DNA of 6,389 bases from an uncultured Dehalococcoidia bacterium (lineage in GTDB: Bacteria; Chloroflexota; Dehalococcoidia; Tepidiformales; Tepidiformaceae), in NCBI GenBank assembly GCA_937864275.1, contig CALMIW010000090.1, positions 1 through 6,389 on the forward strand. Direction: 5' to 3'. The position numbers and the translations under genes are program-made. Below, piece by piece: positions 4,049 to 6,389 of this stretch. The stretch's first letter is position 1. The number at the start of each line of letters is the position of its first letter. Under the pieces are notes generated by a model. It ran no database searches, was not told the origin of the DNA, and saw only the letters and a list, made by a program, of their open reading frames with translations.

Positions 4049-5407
4049 CTAGGGTGTCTTCAGTGCCGTCTCCGCGCCAATCCTGACGACGACGTCGGCT
4101 CCATCCGGCAGCTCGCCCGAAGGGTTGAGCAGCTGCAGGTCGAAGAGGTCGTGCAGTTTCCCGGCGGTGTAGGTCTTCCCCGTCAGGTCGAAGATCCCCG
4201 GAGTCCCGGCGGCCTCGCTCTTCTGCAGCGTGAGGAACGCCGGAGGCAGGCCGTACGCTTCGGCGTGGGCCAGCGCCGCCTTGGCCAGCGCTTCCTGGCC
4301 GGAGCCGTACTGGAGGACGACCTTCGGCGCCTCGTCGAGCGTCTCGGGATCGGCCAGGAACCGGTCGATGATGTCGTACACCTTGTCCTGGTTCTGCAGC
4401 AGCACCAGCTGTCCGTCTTCGGCTATGCCCCCGTACATCGCCGGGCCGAGCGAGAACGTCTCGATTCGCGTGAGGTCCATCTGCTTCGCCAGCAGCGCGA
4501 ACCCTGGGATCTGCGCAGTCTCGATGTCCGTGCGGATGGCGTGGTGGTAGGCGTCCCACATCTCGGGGACCTTGGCCACGAGACCGAGACTGACCGACTT
4601 GTTCGCCACCGACTGGATGACGATCTGCTGCCGCTCGATGCGCTTCAGGTCGCCGTCCACCCGCACGCGGGAATACCCGAGCGCCTGTGCTCCGTCCATG
4701 TGCTGCTGCCCGGCTTTCACGGTCTGGTCCGGGAACGAATCCAGCACGTCGGTACCGAAGTCCGAGATCTCCGCAGGGACGTCGATATCGATGCCCCCGA
4801 TCGCGTCGATCACTTCCACAAATCCGACCCAGTCGATCACGACGACCTGGTGGATGTCGATGCTGAAGTTCTTCTCCACGGCGGCGACGCAGGCAGCCGC
4901 TCCCCCGCCGGGGTACTTGTAGAACTGCCCGTAGCTGTATGCGGCGTTGATCTTGTTCTGTGCCCAGACGCCGATGGTGTCGCCGTAGGGGATGTCGGCC
5001 AGGGTGTCCCGGGGGATGGCCAGCAGCTGCAGCCGCCCGGCGTGTTTATCGATACTCGCCACGAACATCGTGTCCGCCCGGTACGAGGCGTCTTCGGGTT
5101 CGCCCGGCCGCCGGTCCAGTCCGAGGACCAGGATGTTGCGCCGGTCCTCTGGCGTCCACGGTTCCCGCGCCGTCGTCGAAACGCCTGGGAGAGAAACGTC
5201 CACGCCGATGTCGGTCGCCGGAATCGAAACCGAGACCGATGGCACCGCCAGTTCGTTCCCCGGGAAGAGGTAGCCGTCGATGCGCTGGTAGGCGAGAAGA
5301 GAAAGGTAGACGGCCCCGAGGGCGAGGCCAATAATGGCGCCGACCCACCCGGTCCGCCGGGAGATGCGCAGGCTCACGTGGGGCTCTACCCGTCGAATTT
5401 CCGCCAC
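4049..5407 (-). CDS. LytR-CpsA-Psr (LCP) family envelope protein with LytR_C domain
   Basis: A 452-residue protein from GTG 5405-5407. It has a short cytoplasmic basic N-terminus, one membrane helix (about 21-40) and an extracytoplasmic linker to about 88. The LCP catalytic domain runs from about 90 to 270: NILVLGLDRR (91-100), Y-R-A-D-T-M (109-114), AIPRDT (130-135), KINAAYSYG (152-160), IGGIDIDVP (203-211) and the Arg-rich YSRVRVDGDLKRIERQQ (245-261). A C-terminal segment (about 361-445) beginning KVVLQYGSG resembles the LytR_C domain. LCP enzymes transfer polyprenyl-linked glycopolymers to peptidoglycan or proteins outside the cell; the conserved Arg/Asp residues bind the pyrophosphate-lipid. 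The polymer here is unknown. A G-rich stretch on the coding strand (5421-5428) is a possible Shine-Dalgarno, 13 nt before the GTG, longer than usual. The gene is divergent from nagA across 45 bp, so its promoter must lie in that gap or inside nagA. Confidence 0.92.
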   Translation of the reverse strand: MAEIRRVEPHVSLRISRRTGWVGAIIGLALGAVYLSLLAYQRIDGYLFPGNELAVPSVSVSIPATDIGVDVSLPGVSTTAREPWTPEDRRNILVLGLDRRPGEPEDASYRADTMFVASIDKHAGRLQLLAIPRDTLADIPYGDTIGVWAQNKINAAYSYGQFYKYPGGGAAACVAAVEKNFSIDIHQVVVIDWVGFVEVIDAIGGIDIDVPAEISDFGTDVLDSFPDQTVKAGQQHMDGAQALGYSRVRVDGDLKRIERQQIVIQSVANKSVSLGLVAKVPEMWDAYHHAIRTDIETAQIPGFALLAKQMDLTRIETFSLGPAMYGGIAEDGQLVLLQNQDKVYDIIDRFLADPETLDEAPKVVLQYGSGQEALAKAALAHAEAYGLPPAFLTLQKSEAAGTPGIFDLTGKTYTAGKLHDLFDLQLLNPSGELPDGADVVVRIGAETALKTP

Positions 5408-5452
5408 CGTAGGTTCGCCGTCCCCCCTCAGTCAAGGAACGCGTAAAGCCGA
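5408..5452. promoter_or_regulatory. 45-bp divergent intergenic region, LCP gene / nagA
   Basis: This gap must hold the translation signals of both genes: a G-rich run for the LCP gene on the - strand (5421-5428) and AAGGAA for nagA on the + strand (5434-5439, 13 nt before its ATG). I find no convincing -35/-10 pair for either gene. At least one promoter therefore probably sits within the other gene's coding sequence. Confidence 0.5.
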
Positions 5453-6389
5453 ATGTCTCGCCGCCTCATTCTCCGCAATGGTGTCGTCGCCCTGCCCTCC
5501 GGTCCGTCGCGCGCCGATGTGCTCTGCCAGGACGGCCGCATCGTCGCGATCGGCAACTCCCTGAATGCCGGCGACGCCGAAAGTGTGAATGCCGCGGGTC
5601 TGACCATCGGCCCGGGATTCGTCGACGTCCACGTCCACGGCGGCGGCGGACATTCCTTTTTCACGCACGATGCCCAGCGCATCCGGGACTATGCGGCCTG
5701 GGCGCCGCGAAACGGGGTGACGTCGTTCCTCGTGAGCACCGTCGGCCAGGACGCCGACGACACCGTCGCCATCTTCGGTGCCCTCCGCCCGACGGTGAAC
5801 GGCAGCGGAGGCGCCGAGGTCCTCGGCTTCCACATGGAGGGACCGTTCATCAATCCGGTCCGCCACGGGGCGTTCCCGCCCGGCATGCTCCGGCCGCCGG
5901 TCCGCGAGGAGTTCCTGCGCTTCCAGGAGGCCGCGGGGGGCCACATCCGCCAGGTCACGATGGCGCCTGAACTCCCGCTCGCGCTCGACCTCGCCGGGGC
6001 GATCACCGCCAGCGGCGCGATCCCGGCGATGGGCCACACCGACGCCAACAGCGACCAGTGCCGCGCCGGCTTCGATTCGGGCATCCGCCACGTCACCCAC
6101 CTCTTCAACGCGATGCGCCCCATCCACCAGCGGGAGGGAGGCCCCATCGTTGCCGCCCTGCTCGAAGACCAGGTCACCTGCGAGTTGATCTGCGATGGCG
6201 CGCACGTCGACCCGGCGCCGCTCTTGATGGCCTACCGGATGCTCGGACCTCAACGCGCCGTCGTCGTCACCGATAACCTGCATCTCGCGGGGATGCCGGC
6301 CGAGACCGGCCGCTTCGCGGGCGAGGACGTGACCGTCTCCGGGGGCAAGGCTGCCAAGGCCGACGGCACCATCGTCGGCAGCGTCGAGA
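5453..6389 (+). CDS. nagA: N-acetylglucosamine-6-phosphate deacetylase (3'-truncated by window edge)
   Basis: The frame opens at ATG 5453 and is still open at the window end, giving 312 visible residues of an enzyme usually about 380 long. It starts in the amidohydrolase beta-sandwich (MSRRLILRNG). It then shows the NagA metal and catalytic set in order: H60-x-H62 (DVHVHGGG), E129 (HMEGPFI), H195 (GHTDA), H216 (HLFNAM), H251 (DGAHV) and catalytic D274 (VTDNLHLAGM). NagA removes acetate from GlcNAc-6-phosphate to give glucosamine-6-phosphate for glycolysis or for new peptidoglycan precursors, in the cytoplasm. All key residues are present. The post-catalytic stretch T-D-N-L-H-L-A-G-M differs from the common TDAM-type sequence but keeps the Asp. 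An in-frame stop (TAA 5444-5446) lies just upstream, so 5453 is the first possible ATG. It is divergent from the LCP gene. Confidence 0.93.
   Translation, partial: MSRRLILRNGVVALPSGPSRADVLCQDGRIVAIGNSLNAGDAESVNAAGLTIGPGFVDVHVHGGGGHSFFTHDAQRIRDYAAWAPRNGVTSFLVSTVGQDADDTVAIFGALRPTVNGSGGAEVLGFHMEGPFINPVRHGAFPPGMLRPPVREEFLRFQEAAGGHIRQVTMAPELPLALDLAGAITASGAIPAMGHTDANSDQCRAGFDSGIRHVTHLFNAMRPIHQREGGPIVAALLEDQVTCELICDGAHVDPAPLLMAYRMLGPQRAVVVTDNLHLAGMPAETGRFAGEDVTVSGGKAAKADGTIVGSVE

Noticed and set aside
3630..4559. 309-codon open frame on the - strand crossing the cupredoxin and the end of the LCP gene
   Set aside because: It overlaps two well-supported genes in other frames and shows no recognisable domain.
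4151..5446. 431-codon open frame on the + strand
   Set aside because: It is antisense to the LCP gene, whose family motifs are unambiguous.
5432..6283. 283-codon open frame on the - strand
   Set aside because: It is antisense to nagA, whose full metal-binding set is visible on the + strand.
1..6389. Defence system, mobile element, biosynthetic cluster or CRISPR
   Set aside because: No transposase, integrase, nuclease, Cas gene or regularly spaced repeats are visible; every large gene fits a housekeeping or envelope role.

Overview
This is a high-GC window with no transposase, integrase, CRISPR array, tRNA or rRNA. It reads as ordinary chromosome of a free-living bacterium. The mix of a SCP-x-type thiolase, a Cys-anchored cupredoxin lipoprotein, an LCP cell-envelope protein, a NagA deacetylase and a Pro/Thr-rich membrane-anchored secreted protein would fit Chloroflexota (for example a Dehalococcoidia/Tepidiforma-like lineage) or a related high-GC Gram-positive-type lineage. 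That placement is inference from gene style only, and I hold it with low confidence.

Layout, left to right. (1) The 3' part of a thiolase gene (+, 2-964) ends at a textbook intrinsic terminator. (2) A stand-alone aminoglycoside-phosphotransferase/homoserine-kinase-fold small-molecule kinase (+, 1082-2071) has a 16-bp palindrome upstream and a 12-bp perfect hairpin downstream. (3) Convergent to it is an exported protein with a signal peptide, Ig-like core, Pro/Thr stalk and C-terminal membrane anchor (-, 2149-3054), preceded by a foldable leader. (4) Upstream of that, on the same strand, is a tiny two-CxxC zinc-ribbon ORF (-, about 3223-3339). (5) A control region (about 3390-3656) holds a near-consensus sigma-70 promoter, a 21-codon leader ORF, an attenuator-like set of competing hairpins, and a CRP/FNR-type dyad on a second promoter. 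(6) It leads into a type I copper (plastocyanin/amicyanin-like) lipoprotein (+, 3657-4043). (7) An LCP family protein (-, 4049-5407) is convergent with the cupredoxin, 5 bp apart. (8) nagA (+, 5453 to the window edge) is divergent from the LCP gene across 45 bp.

The genes do not form one pathway. The right-hand pair has a common theme: NagA recycles GlcNAc-6-phosphate from amino sugars or cell wall, and LCP proteins attach glycopolymers to the envelope. The cupredoxin is a likely extracytoplasmic electron carrier. The most interesting stretch is the unusually elaborate non-coding region upstream of the cupredoxin gene. I see no convincing wholly new system; the best candidates for new biology are that leader region and the small zinc-ribbon ORF.
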